Source of the DNA: Lachnospiraceae bacterium UBA3643
Lineage (GTDB): Bacteria > Bacillota > Clostridia > Lachnospirales > Lachnospiraceae
Reading direction: 5' to 3'
Length of the DNA stretch: 11,799 nucleotides
Assembly (NCBI GenBank): GCA_002373855.1
Contig: DFKO01000042.1
Location: 1-11,799 of the forward strand
In this document: in pieces, positions 1-7,233 of the stretch
Numbering within the stretch: the stretch's first letter is position 1
Layout of the letters: each line of letters starts with the position of its first letter
The notes under the pieces: generated by a model
Seen by the model: only the letters and a program-made list of their open reading frames with translations
Database searches by the model: none
What the model was told of the DNA's origin: nothing
Program-made: the position numbers and the translations under genes

Positions 1-864
1 TTTCCCGTATCTGGCATAAAACCGGAGCAGTGTCTGAAAAGACAATGCTATCTCGGGGATGAGGACTATTGCCTGCTTTCCGTTTTTAATGGCATCATCG
101 ATGAGTTCCATATAGACCTCAGTCTTGCCGGAGCCTGTGATACCGTGGAGCAGTGTTACTCCCGGATCATCGCTGTGCATCCTTGCCAGTATATGATCTG
201 CAGCACTCCTTTGCTCCTCAGACAGGGTTATGTCTTTTTTCTCATATGAACCCGATACCTTGGGTATCCTGTACTCTCTTGACTCCGTTATCTCCACTGT
301 CCCCTGCTTTTCAAGGGCATTTACAACTGATACAGATACGCCGAGGCGCTGCTTTATCATATCAAGAGGCAGGGACGGGCTCTGTATGAGTGCGTTTAGC
401 AGGGTCTTTCTCGCCTGCTGGTTTCTCCTGCATGAGCCTATTAACTCAAGGGCCTGCTCCCCGGATACATTTAGCTTTACTGTCTTATATGACATATTCT
501 TTATCTTTTTCTTTACCGGGAGGACTGTCTGGATACATGATATCAGCGTTGAGCCGTATCTCTTTTTCATCCATACGGCCAGCTCCATGAGCCTGCCCTC
601 GAGCTCCACGCCTTTTTCGTTTACGGATATGATATCCTTGATCCTCTCCGGCGGAAAATCGACTGTATCCTTAAGAGCTACCACATATCCCTTTCGCACC
701 GTATTGCCTGTGCCAAAAGGTATACTGACACCGACGCCTTCCGTCACCTTACCCCGTAAGCTGTCAGGTATCCTGTATGTAAACGGACGGTCCACAGCCT
801 CATGGGATATGTTTACGATGACTTCAGCATATATGTATTTTTGAATGTCTTCTCTATTATCCAT
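1..864 (-). CDS. priA: Primosomal protein N' (PriA), N-terminal part, cut by window edge
   Basis: PriA is the 3'-5' superfamily 2 DNA helicase that recognises stalled or recombined forks and reloads the replicative helicase. The visible 288 residues start at the ATG complementary to 862-864 and stay open to base 1. Residues about 10-105 match the PriA 3'-DNA-binding domain (YAEVIVNI, DRPFTYRIP, VSIPFG, GYVVAL). About 125-200 fits the winged-helix region. The helicase core then begins with Walker A GITGSGKT at 241-248, followed by EVYMELI and LIPEIALSFQTL at 266-279, a string typical of PriA. The DEAH box, zinc-binding cysteines and C-terminal helicase lobe lie beyond the left edge. The start is supported by the domain beginning at once and by an in-frame TAG five codons upstream. 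No Shine-Dalgarno sequence precedes it, only a TATAAT four bases away. Identification is firm from the family signature. Confidence 0.95.
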   Translation of the reverse strand, partial: MDNREDIQKYIYAEVIVNISHEAVDRPFTYRIPDSLRGKVTEGVGVSIPFGTGNTVRKGYVVALKDTVDFPPERIKDIISVNEKGVELEGRLMELAVWMKKRYGSTLISCIQTVLPVKKKIKNMSYKTVKLNVSGEQALELIGSCRRNQQARKTLLNALIQSPSLPLDMIKQRLGVSVSVVNALEKQGTVEITESREYRIPKVSGSYEKKDITLSEEQRSAADHILARMHSDDPGVTLLHGITGSGKTEVYMELIDDAIKNGKQAIVLIPEIALSFQTLLRFYARYGK

Positions 865-868
865 ACAG

Positions 869-874
869 ATTATA
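869..874 (-). promoter_or_regulatory. TATAAT box directly in front of the priA start
   Basis: On the minus strand a perfect TATAAT consensus ends four bases before the priA ATG. There is no GGAGG-like ribosome site between it and the start. If used by the housekeeping sigma factor, transcription would begin at about the A of the ATG, giving a leaderless or near-leaderless mRNA. The -35 match is poor: TTTAAA at an 18-bp spacing is the best candidate. The box may be chance in AT-rich DNA, with priA expressed from elsewhere. Confidence 0.4.
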
Positions 875-895
875 TTCTATCACATCTTGGAGTTT

Positions 896-965
896 AAAAA
901 ATATATCCCCTCACACGCATTGAGCAGCGGAGCGTGCTCTTAGCGTGTGAGGGGATATATTTTTT
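896..965 (-). terminator. Strong Rho-independent terminator with 23-bp perfect stem, after the foldase gene
   Basis: Bases 896-918 are perfectly complementary to 943-965, giving a 23-bp stem with a core of CCCCTCACACGC against GCGTGTGAGGGG and AT-rich flanks. The 24-base centre can form an extra 5-bp helix (GAGCA 922-926 with TGCTC 935-939). Tracts of T (plus strand, 960-966) and A (896-901, U on the minus-strand RNA) flank the stem, so it can act in both directions. It lies 18 bases past the stop of the foldase gene and before priA, so its likely job is to insulate priA from upstream transcription. Confidence 0.9.
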
Positions 966-983
966 TACGTAATTTTTATGAAC

Positions 984-2153
984 TTATTCTGTGATTGTTA
1001 CAACACCCTTAAGATACTCAACAACCTTTCCTGTCATTGCATTGGATGCCATGTAGTTGTATCCGTATCTCTGGATATTCTCACTGTATGTGGTATCGTC
1101 CACTCCAAGTTCTGTATAGTAAGCCTTTACATCTTCTTTTGTATTGGTGAGGCCTGCTGCCTTGTAGATAGCCTGGCATGCCAGTGTAAAGTTTACCTGG
1201 GTCCTTGTCTGCTCCTCTACAAATGAGTCATACTCAGCCTGGGTCGTAAATCCAAACATCTCATAGATAGAGCCCATTGTCAGACCGTATGAGGCATATA
1301 CACCCTTGTAGTAATTAAAGTTGTCCTCATTTGTCTTTTCTATGATCTTCTTTGTATTGTTATAGTATCCTTCCGGAACACTGTTGATCACACAGTTAAT
1401 GGAGATGCTCTCTCTGATGGCTTCCGTCAGGTTTTCGTCATAATATCCGTCGATGATGCTCTGTCTGTATGCATCCACATCGGCATACTCGGGATAAAAT
1501 TCGCTGACCATGGCCTCAAGCTCCGGTGCTACCCAGATACCCTCAACAGTGATGTCATATACAAGTACGGTGACTACTTCATTGCCTGAAGCATCCGGTG
1601 ACGACTGGTTTACAGTTACTGAAACCTCATCTCCGGGATGTTTGCCAATCACTGCTTCATCAACCTCGGGTGCAAGAGTGCCTTCACCTAATGTCATATC
1701 ATAACCGCCATCATTTGCAGATACAGTATCGTATTCGATGCCGTCCATTGTAGCTGTGTATGTGATATTAACCTTGTCTCCGTCAGCAGCCTTTAAAGAC
1801 GTATCTGTCTCAAGTGTTGCATGATTATCAAGCTCTGCCTCTATATCGGCATCAACTGTCTCATCAGACGGCAACAAATCTGCCTTTGAGAAAGACATGT
1901 TCTGATATGATGTGGTTACATAGTTGTCTATATTGACATCAACGAGACCTTCGCTCGTCAGATATTTACTGTAGTCCACGATGGTGCTTCTGTAATATAG
2001 CACGATACCCACTATGAGAGCTACTATTAATACCGGTATAAGTACTGCCCAGAATATTGCCAGGCGTTTCTTTCTGCGCTGTTCCTTTCTCGCATTCTCC
2101 TGAGCGAGTCTCTTGGCCTTTGATTTACTGATATTATTATCTGTCTGGCTCAT
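984..2153 (-). CDS. Membrane-anchored FKBP / trigger-factor-like peptidyl-prolyl isomerase
   Basis: The 389-residue product has a charged N-terminus (KSKAKRLAQENARKEQRRKKR, about 10-30), one transmembrane helix at about 32-54 (AIFWAVLIPVLIVALIVGIVL), and a long C-terminal part expected to lie outside the cell. Residues about 124-205 resemble an FKBP-type isomerase domain: DGDKVNITYTATMDG, YDMTLGEG, and PEVDEAVIGKHPGDEVSVTV. Residues about 210-389 are helical and resemble the chaperone arm of trigger factor. It lacks the ribosome-binding N-domain of true Tig. The inferred role is an extracytoplasmic foldase or chaperone for secreted proteins, similar in place to PrsA but of a different family. 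I chose the ATG at 2153 because GGAGG (2164-2168) lies 10 bases upstream; an in-frame ATG at 2195 would place that ribosome site inside the gene. It is transcribed divergently from recJ. Isomerase activity is unproven; the domain may serve only for binding. Confidence 0.85.
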   Translation of the reverse strand: MSQTDNNISKSKAKRLAQENARKEQRRKKRLAIFWAVLIPVLIVALIVGIVLYYRSTIVDYSKYLTSEGLVDVNIDNYVTTSYQNMSFSKADLLPSDETVDADIEAELDNHATLETDTSLKAADGDKVNITYTATMDGIEYDTVSANDGGYDMTLGEGTLAPEVDEAVIGKHPGDEVSVTVNQSSPDASGNEVVTVLVYDITVEGIWVAPELEAMVSEFYPEYADVDAYRQSIIDGYYDENLTEAIRESISINCVINSVPEGYYNNTKKIIEKTNEDNFNYYKGVYASYGLTMGSIYEMFGFTTQAEYDSFVEEQTRTQVNFTLACQAIYKAAGLTNTKEDVKAYYTELGVDDTTYSENIQRYGYNYMASNAMTGKVVEYLKGVVTITE

Positions 2154-2200
2154 TTTTACGAATCCTCCACATACTATTTCATTTAAACAAACCATTTACG

Positions 2201-2232
2201 AGTATATCATACTTTACCCATTATGGTATACT
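2201..2232. promoter_or_regulatory. Divergent promoter region with two mirror-image extended -10 boxes
   Basis: The gap between the foldase gene and recJ holds TGGTATACT on the plus strand (2224-2232), an extended -10 (TG-n-TATACT) pointing at recJ. Its mirror TGATATACT on the minus strand (2209 down to 2201) points at the foldase gene. The arms 2201-2211 and 2222-2232 form an inverted repeat matching at 10 of 11 positions around a 10-base spacer. No good -35 box is seen for either, which fits extended -10 promoters. The two polymerase sites overlap, so the promoters may compete. The symmetric arms could also be a repressor site. Confidence 0.55.
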
Positions 2233-2249
2233 AAATAAATAGTGCATTT

Positions 2250-2256
2250 GGGAGGG
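2250..2256 (+). promoter_or_regulatory. Ribosome binding site of recJ
   Basis: GGGAGGG lies eight bases before the ATG at 2265. It is a strong Shine-Dalgarno sequence that fixes the recJ start. Confidence 0.8.
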
Positions 2257-2264
2257 TTATACCA

Positions 2265-4061
2265 ATGGCTAAATGGATATTAAAGAGAATCGGAGCTGAT
2301 TTTAACGGATTGTCAAAAAAGCATGGTGTGAGTCCGCTTTTCATCAGACTCCTCGTCAATCGCGGCATCACCGACGATACGGATATCGAATCATATATTC
2401 ACGGAAATGAAAATCTTTTTCATGATCCTTTCCTATTAAAAGACATGGAAGGAGCCGTAAAGTTCATCACAGATAAAATCATATCAGGTAAAAAGATCAG
2501 GATCGTAGGTGACTATGATGTAGACGGCGTGTGCGCCAGTGCCGTACTTAAAAAAGGTCTCGACCTCGCAGGTGCTGATGTGGATACCCGCATCCCCCAC
2601 AGGATAAATGACGGATACGGACTAAACGAAAATATCATTGACGAGGCTCATAATGATGGTATCGATACCATCATCACCTGTGATAACGGTATAGCAGCCG
2701 TAAACGAGATAGAAAAAGCAAAGCGTTACGGGATGTCTGTGGTCATAACAGATCACCACGAGGTACCGTTTGCAGAGACAGATAATAAAAAGGTGTATAC
2801 CATGCCTCCTGCCGACTATGTAGTGGACCCGAAGCGTGAGGATGATACATATCCATGCTCCGGTATATGCGGTGCCTATGTGGCATTTAAGTTTATAAAG
2901 GGACTGCTCTATGGTCCCTGCGCTGCCGCTCTCCCCGGTTATGAAAAAATAAAGATCTGCAGGGATGAGCTGATGAGTGAGCTCACTGAGCTGGCTGCTC
3001 TCGCTACCGTGGCAGATATCATGGAGCTCACCGGTGAAAACAGGGAACTGGTAAAGAAAGGTCTCGCCCTCATGGCTGACTCAAAAAATACAGGTCTCAG
3101 GGCACTGATAAATAGATCCGGCATAAAAGGCAAAAAAATAACTGCTTATCACTGCGGCTATATACTCGGGCCCTGTATAAATGCTTCCGGCAGAGTCGAT
3201 ACAGCCGAGCGTGCCCTTGAGCTGCTCCTTAGCGATGATGAAAGCCTCGCACTGATAATGGCGACTGAACTGAGCGAACTCAATGAGAGTCGCAAAACCA
3301 TGACCCAGAACGCAATTAAAGAGGCTGTTAAATATATAGAAGAAAAAAATATGACATCAGATAAAGTCCTGGTCGTATACATCCCGGACTGTCACGAATC
3401 TGTAGCCGGTATTGTCGCCGGCAAAGTCAGGGAGAAATATTCCAGACCTGTCTTTGTAGTAACTGACGGAGCCGAAGGTGTAAAGGGTTCTGCCAGAAGT
3501 GTGGAGAGCTACAACATATACGAAGAGATGACCAGAGTATCCGATATCTTTACAAAGTACGGCGGTCACTCCCAGGCAGCCGGCTTTTCAATGGCGTCTG
3601 CCGATGATGTGGAGAGACTACGGGACGGGCTAAACAAAAACTGCACACTCTCATTTGATGAACTCCGTGACATAATGTATATTGACGCAGATGCACCGTT
3701 TGCATACTGTACACCAAAGCTCATGGATGAGCTCGAGTATATGCAGCCTACGGGCCATGGCAACAAATCATGTACATTTGCGCGAAAAGATGTTGAGATT
3801 CTGGGCAAAAAGGTTTTTGGCAAAGACGGCATTGTCGGGAAATACAGGGTAAAAGATACTACCGGCGAAATTGCCGAACTGACACTCTTTAACAGAAACG
3901 AGGAGCTGGAATCACTCCTTATCGGGAGGTATGGGGAGACAAAGGTTAAGGATGCTTTCGCAGGTAAGGGTGGTATCACTTTCTCTGTTGCATATCATCC
4001 TTCATGGAATGAATATAACGGGACGAGATCGCTGCAGCTGATCGTTGATGATTTTTGCTGA
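2265..4061 (+). CDS. recJ: Single-stranded-DNA-specific exonuclease RecJ
   Basis: RecJ degrades single-stranded DNA 5' to 3' with Mn2+/Mg2+ in recombinational repair, mismatch repair and fork processing. The 598-residue protein shows the DHH phosphoesterase motifs in order: GDYDVDG (82-88), TCDNG (138-142), ITDHHEVP (161-168), the YPCSGICGAYVAFK stretch (196-209) and ALATVADIMELTGENR (245-260, metal-ligand Asp251). These are followed by GPCINASGR (302-310). The DHHA1 part ends in GGHSQAAGF (433-441), and an OB-fold-like C-terminal region follows (about 450-598). The length is close to E. coli RecJ (577) and well short of the roughly 780-residue Bacillus type, so the extra C-terminal domain of the latter is absent. 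All core metal ligands appear present. It has a strong ribosome site and stands alone on the plus strand. Confidence 0.97.
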   Translation: MAKWILKRIGADFNGLSKKHGVSPLFIRLLVNRGITDDTDIESYIHGNENLFHDPFLLKDMEGAVKFITDKIISGKKIRIVGDYDVDGVCASAVLKKGLDLAGADVDTRIPHRINDGYGLNENIIDEAHNDGIDTIITCDNGIAAVNEIEKAKRYGMSVVITDHHEVPFAETDNKKVYTMPPADYVVDPKREDDTYPCSGICGAYVAFKFIKGLLYGPCAAALPGYEKIKICRDELMSELTELAALATVADIMELTGENRELVKKGLALMADSKNTGLRALINRSGIKGKKITAYHCGYILGPCINASGRVDTAERALELLLSDDESLALIMATELSELNESRKTMTQNAIKEAVKYIEEKNMTSDKVLVVYIPDCHESVAGIVAGKVREKYSRPVFVVTDGAEGVKGSARSVESYNIYEEMTRVSDIFTKYGGHSQAAGFSMASADDVERLRDGLNKNCTLSFDELRDIMYIDADAPFAYCTPKLMDELEYMQPTGHGNKSCTFARKDVEILGKKVFGKDGIVGKYRVKDTTGEIAELTLFNRNEELESLLIGRYGETKVKDAFAGKGGITFSVAYHPSWNEYNGTRSLQLIVDDFC

Positions 4062-4091
4062 TGTGTTTTTTTAACTTCGGCGTTATTATAA

Positions 4092-4130
4092 AACAATCTG
4101 CGTTTCAGAACTGTTGTACTTTTATTTTTT
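4092..4130 (+). terminator. Probable weak terminator after recJ
   Basis: Thirty bases past the recJ stop, AACA-a-TCTG (4092-4100) pairs with CAGA-ac-TGTT (4106-4115) around a five-base loop. This makes two 4-bp helices with a small internal loop. A T-rich run (CTTTTATTTTTT) follows at 4119-4130. The U-rich run overlaps the 3' end of the converging gene (its lysine codons). On the minus strand the same hairpin is followed by TTTTAT, so it may serve both genes. The stem is short, so confidence is moderate. Confidence 0.45.
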
Positions 4131-4943
4131 CTTTTTATTATTATCTTTTTTGTTTTTAAGAACCAGTACAGTTGCAGTACTCACCACTACCACTGTGCCT
4201 ACTACTCCAACAGCAACCCCCGTACCGTCGTAGTAATTGCCCCCCGAAGCCGATGCTTCATTATACTGAGGTGCTTCGCCGGTCTCATCCACAGGATTAC
4301 TGTCTGCAGATACTGTATCTGCCACAGCCCGAGATTCAGACACTGAGATACCCTCTGTACCTGTATCCTCCGGTTCGCCTGCAAACCTTATATTATTAGC
4401 TGTGATGACATATTCTATCTTTGATGCACCACTCAGTACATCCTCTTCTACCCAGCATGCCTCCGAGGCAAATTCATTATATCCGCCGCAAAGTCTGACT
4501 GCCGTATCTTCATCAAAAAGTCCTGTCTGTTCATACCACCAGTTTTTCCCATCAGGATTACCCAGTTCTACCGGGTTCCCGTCTACATACAGTTCTACCG
4601 TGAAATCTGCTTCCTCTATATCAGATGCCAGCACAACAGGCGTCACATACCATACATAATTAACAGGCTCTGCAAATGTGACGGATACGGATACCGTACC
4701 TCCCTCGACAAGTTTTCCTGATTTTGACGTTATTGCAGAGTTAGTCACGGTCTCGCTGTCAGCCAGATCCTCTCCTGCATAGCACAAACTCCAGTCTTCA
4801 TTTGCTCCTACGGCAACAAAGACATCAAACTCGCCCTCCACTTCATCTGCCTTTGCGGAAACGGGAGTATACATAAATACACTGCCGAGAGCAAGTACAG
4901 AAGCAAGTAACAGGGAAGCTGCTTTCATTAACTTCTTTTTCAT
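4122..4943 (-). CDS. Secreted, membrane-anchored protein of unknown function with lysine-rich tail
   Basis: I do not recognise the family. The 273-residue product begins with a classic signal peptide (MKKKLMKAASLLLASVLALG, likely cleaved near VSA or AKA at about 28-32). A mainly beta-type region rich in Trp, Tyr, Val and acidic residues follows (about 36-188; for example FDVFVAVGANEDWSLCYAG, VTFAEPVNYVWYVTPVV, DGKNWWYEQTG). It has three Cys (54, 152, 163). Then comes a linker rich in Ser, Glu and Asp (about 189-238), a glycine/valine-rich transmembrane helix (about 241-262) and a basic tail KNKKDNNKKKK. The layout places a sandwich-like domain outside the cell on a stalk, anchored in the membrane rather than by sortase, since no LPXTG is present. 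A carbohydrate-binding or surface-adhesion role is only a guess. The start at 4943 follows AGGAGG (4949-4954); an in-frame ATG at 4997 would add 18 residues before the signal peptide and is rejected. It stands alone, converging with recJ. Confidence 0.85.
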   Translation of the reverse strand: MKKKLMKAASLLLASVLALGSVFMYTPVSAKADEVEGEFDVFVAVGANEDWSLCYAGEDLADSETVTNSAITSKSGKLVEGGTVSVSVTFAEPVNYVWYVTPVVLASDIEEADFTVELYVDGNPVELGNPDGKNWWYEQTGLFDEDTAVRLCGGYNEFASEACWVEEDVLSGASKIEYVITANNIRFAGEPEDTGTEGISVSESRAVADTVSADSNPVDETGEAPQYNEASASGGNYYDGTGVAVGVVGTVVVVSTATVLVLKNKKDNNKKKK

Positions 4944-4948
4944 TTTTT

Positions 4949-4954
4949 CCTCCT
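4949..4954 (-). promoter_or_regulatory. Ribosome binding site deciding the start of the secreted protein gene
   Basis: AGGAGG on the minus strand sits five bases before the ATG at 4943 and directly in front of the signal peptide. This rules out the longer in-frame start at 4997. The upstream gap to the terminator at 5092 is AT-rich; I found no convincing -35/-10 pair in it. Confidence 0.8.
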
Positions 4955-5091
4955 TTAAGGTGTTTTTAAGTAAATTAAAGTAAAAATAAGTTACCAATTA
5001 ACTTTCTTATGTACAAATATACAACAAAAAGTGGGTGTTTGGAAATGTTTTTTGTGTATTTTGCACGGATAAATTGCATAAAAAATAATAC

Positions 5092-5126
5092 AAAAAAATG
5101 CGCATATTAACATAGCACATTTTTTT
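5092..5126 (-). terminator. Rho-independent terminator of the xyloglucan gene string
   Basis: Nine bases past the stop of the GH31 gene, the minus-strand RNA can fold AAAAAAAUGUGC (5126-5115) with GCGCAUUUUUUU (5103-5092) around an 11-base loop. One pair is U-G; on the plus strand the same position would be an A-C mismatch, so the fold is better as minus-strand RNA. The seven-T run forms the U tract. It marks the 3' end of the esterase-GH74-GH31 transcript. Confidence 0.8.
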
Positions 5127-5135
5127 ACTCAGATT

Positions 5136-7208
5136 TTAATATATTTCGATATCTTTTCCGTCTCTTATAAATACAGGAATTATGTCTATCGGGGCATTTG
5201 CGGAGGCAGTCTGTCCACCGTCATAAACCCTGCCGGTGCTGGATTCTCTCCATTTCACGCCTCCCGGCAGATACACTTTTCTGCTCTCTGCCCCCTCCGA
5301 TAATACGGGGGCTACCAGAATGTCAGGGCCGAACATATACTCATCATCGATATCCCATGATTTTAAATCAGTACAAAAATCAAAGAACAACGGACGCATC
5401 ACCGGCTCGCCCTTGGTGTGGGCTCTCTCCATGCATTCTCGTATATACGGACGAAGCTTTTCTCTGATAAATAAATACTTTTTGAGGATTTCATAGTTAT
5501 CTTCGCCGAAGCTCCATACTTCATTGTCCTGACCGCTTGTAAGCTGTCTCACATTATCGATAAATTCCTGCTCTCTCTCATACCAGGGCGAACGCTCACC
5601 GTGCATACGAAATACCGGACAGAATGCTCCCCACTCAAACCATCTGACCAGCAGTTCCTTAAAGTGATCATCTGAAATATCACCGCCGAGGAATCCGCCT
5701 ATATCGCTGGTCCACCAGGGTATGCCTGCTACCGACATATCAAGACCGGCTGTCAGCTGCTCTCTCATTGATCTGAATGATGAATAAATATCTCCCGACC
5801 AGGTGAGTACTCCGTATTTCTGGGCGCCTGCCCATGCACATCTGACCAGGCTCATTATATCCGTCTCTCCGGCTTTCTTAAGTCCGTCATAAAATCCCTT
5901 TGCATATCCTGCAGGGTAAATATTGGAGCATGAAAGCGCCGATCCCGCATAATATCTATAATTATCAAAATCATACGGTCCGTACTCAGGCTCCGCTTCA
6001 TCAAGCCAGAATACCCTTATGCCTTTATCGTAATAGTTTTCTTTACACTTCTCCCAGACATATTCCTGAGCTTTCGGATTGGTGGCATCATAAAAAACCG
6101 TATTACCCATCCAGGACATATGATATCCGCAGCCTCTGTCGGCATCTACCAGATATCCGTTTTCCGCCATAGGTCCGTAGTTTTCACTCCGCTCATCTAT
6201 TGTGGGCCATACGGACACAACTGTCTCAATGCCCATGTTTTTAAGTTCTTTAACCATTCCTTCAGGGTCCGGCCAGTCTCTTGGCTCAAATTTAAAATCA
6301 CCCTGCATGGTCCAATGAAAGAAATCAACTACGATCGCATCGATGGGGAGTCCCCGTCTCTTATGCTCCCTGGCGACATTTAATATCTCTTCCTGATTTC
6401 TGTATCTCAATTTACACTGCCAATATCCGAGGCCAAACTCCGGCATCATCGGTGTACGTCCTGTTGCGAGAGTGTAATTTTCCTCTATCTTAAGCGGCGT
6501 ATCCCCGGCGGTAATAAAATAATCAAGTTTCTTTGTACTCTTTGCATACCACTCTGTCTTGTTGGTTCCAAAGACTGCCGTTCCTATAGCCGGGTTGTTC
6601 CATAAAAATCCGTAGCCTCTGCTTGATACAAAGAAGGGTACCGATGCCTGGCTGTTTCTGTGAGCAAGTTCAAGTATCGCGCCCTTTTTATTAAGCAAAC
6701 CGTCCTGGTACTGTCCCATACCGAATATCTTTTCATCCGGAAAAGCTTCAAATCTTGCATAGAGTTCATAATCCTCGGTGCCGGGATAAGGCTTAAGCTC
6801 CCTTGCGTCTACCCTAAGCGGTACTGCATACCTGTTTATACGGTTTCTGTTTCTCCAGTATTCACATGTCAGCAGATTGTCCTGTTTATCATAATAGCTT
6901 ATCCAGCCTTCTGTATTTATGACTGCCTTAATATTACCGTTTGTGACAATATACTTTTTGCCCTCGCTGTGATATTTTGCCCACTCCTCTCCTTTATACC
7001 AGGGATCTGTTGTATCAACAGTAACCTCTTCCACATCGATGGCTGCAAAAGGCATTTCTTCCGTAAGGGCCCAGTCGTTGCCATCCATAATGTGTGACGG
7101 GCTCATTCTGACTCTGAAAGAGTCCGGTCCCCACGGCTCCAGCCAGAGTTGTTTCTTGCCGTCTATTATCTTAAGCCTGTTTTCATCTTTACATATAACA
7201 ATATGCAT
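5136..7208 (-). CDS. GH31 glycoside hydrolase, probable alpha-xylosidase
   Basis: This family removes alpha-linked xylose or glucose from non-reducing ends by a retaining mechanism. The 690-residue protein has an N-terminal beta-sandwich (about 1-245; GMGQYQDG at 163-170 and VPFFVSSRGYGFLWNN at 190-205 are typical). A TIM barrel follows (about 255-590) and then a C-terminal beta domain. The expected nucleophile is Asp403 in FWLDEAEPEYG and the acid/base Asp473 in WSGDIYSSF. SDIGGF (501-506) and HGERSPW (536-542) are further GH31 signatures. The WLD-x-x-EPE form resembles the CjXyl31A/BoGH31 alpha-xylosidase branch rather than YicI, but the PA14 insert of that branch seems absent. No signal peptide is present, so it acts in the cytoplasm. 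A GGAGG (7215-7219) precedes the start. It is the last gene of the string, 25 bases after GH74, which points to release of xylose from xyloglucan oligosaccharides. Alpha-glucosidase or transglucosylase activity cannot be excluded. Confidence 0.9.
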   Translation of the reverse strand: MHIVICKDENRLKIIDGKKQLWLEPWGPDSFRVRMSPSHIMDGNDWALTEEMPFAAIDVEEVTVDTTDPWYKGEEWAKYHSEGKKYIVTNGNIKAVINTEGWISYYDKQDNLLTCEYWRNRNRINRYAVPLRVDARELKPYPGTEDYELYARFEAFPDEKIFGMGQYQDGLLNKKGAILELAHRNSQASVPFFVSSRGYGFLWNNPAIGTAVFGTNKTEWYAKSTKKLDYFITAGDTPLKIEENYTLATGRTPMMPEFGLGYWQCKLRYRNQEEILNVAREHKRRGLPIDAIVVDFFHWTMQGDFKFEPRDWPDPEGMVKELKNMGIETVVSVWPTIDERSENYGPMAENGYLVDADRGCGYHMSWMGNTVFYDATNPKAQEYVWEKCKENYYDKGIRVFWLDEAEPEYGPYDFDNYRYYAGSALSCSNIYPAGYAKGFYDGLKKAGETDIMSLVRCAWAGAQKYGVLTWSGDIYSSFRSMREQLTAGLDMSVAGIPWWTSDIGGFLGGDISDDHFKELLVRWFEWGAFCPVFRMHGERSPWYEREQEFIDNVRQLTSGQDNEVWSFGEDNYEILKKYLFIREKLRPYIRECMERAHTKGEPVMRPLFFDFCTDLKSWDIDDEYMFGPDILVAPVLSEGAESRKVYLPGGVKWRESSTGRVYDGGQTASANAPIDIIPVFIRDGKDIEIY

Positions 7209-7233
7209 CAGTAACCTCCAATAAATATATTTA

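Noticed and set aside
230..844. Open frame of 204 codons on the plus strand
   Set aside because: It is the shadow of the clear priA frame on the other strand; the product is low-complexity Ser/Phe-rich and has no ribosome site.
2154..2195. Longer in-frame start for the foldase gene
   Set aside because: The extra 14 codons contain the GGAGG ribosome site that serves the ATG at 2153.
4944..4997. Longer in-frame start for the secreted protein gene
   Set aside because: AGGAGG sits directly before the ATG at 4943, which begins a normal signal peptide; the longer form would bury it.
5047..5098. Imperfect AT-rich inverted repeat (TTTTTTGTGTATT ... AATACAAAAAA)
   Set aside because: Arms differ in length and pair mostly by A-T; the better-defined hairpin at 5092-5126 overlaps its right arm and explains termination.
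6660..7097. Open frame of 145 codons on the plus strand within the GH31 gene
   Set aside because: It lies opposite conserved GH31 sequence and shows no family features or ribosome site.
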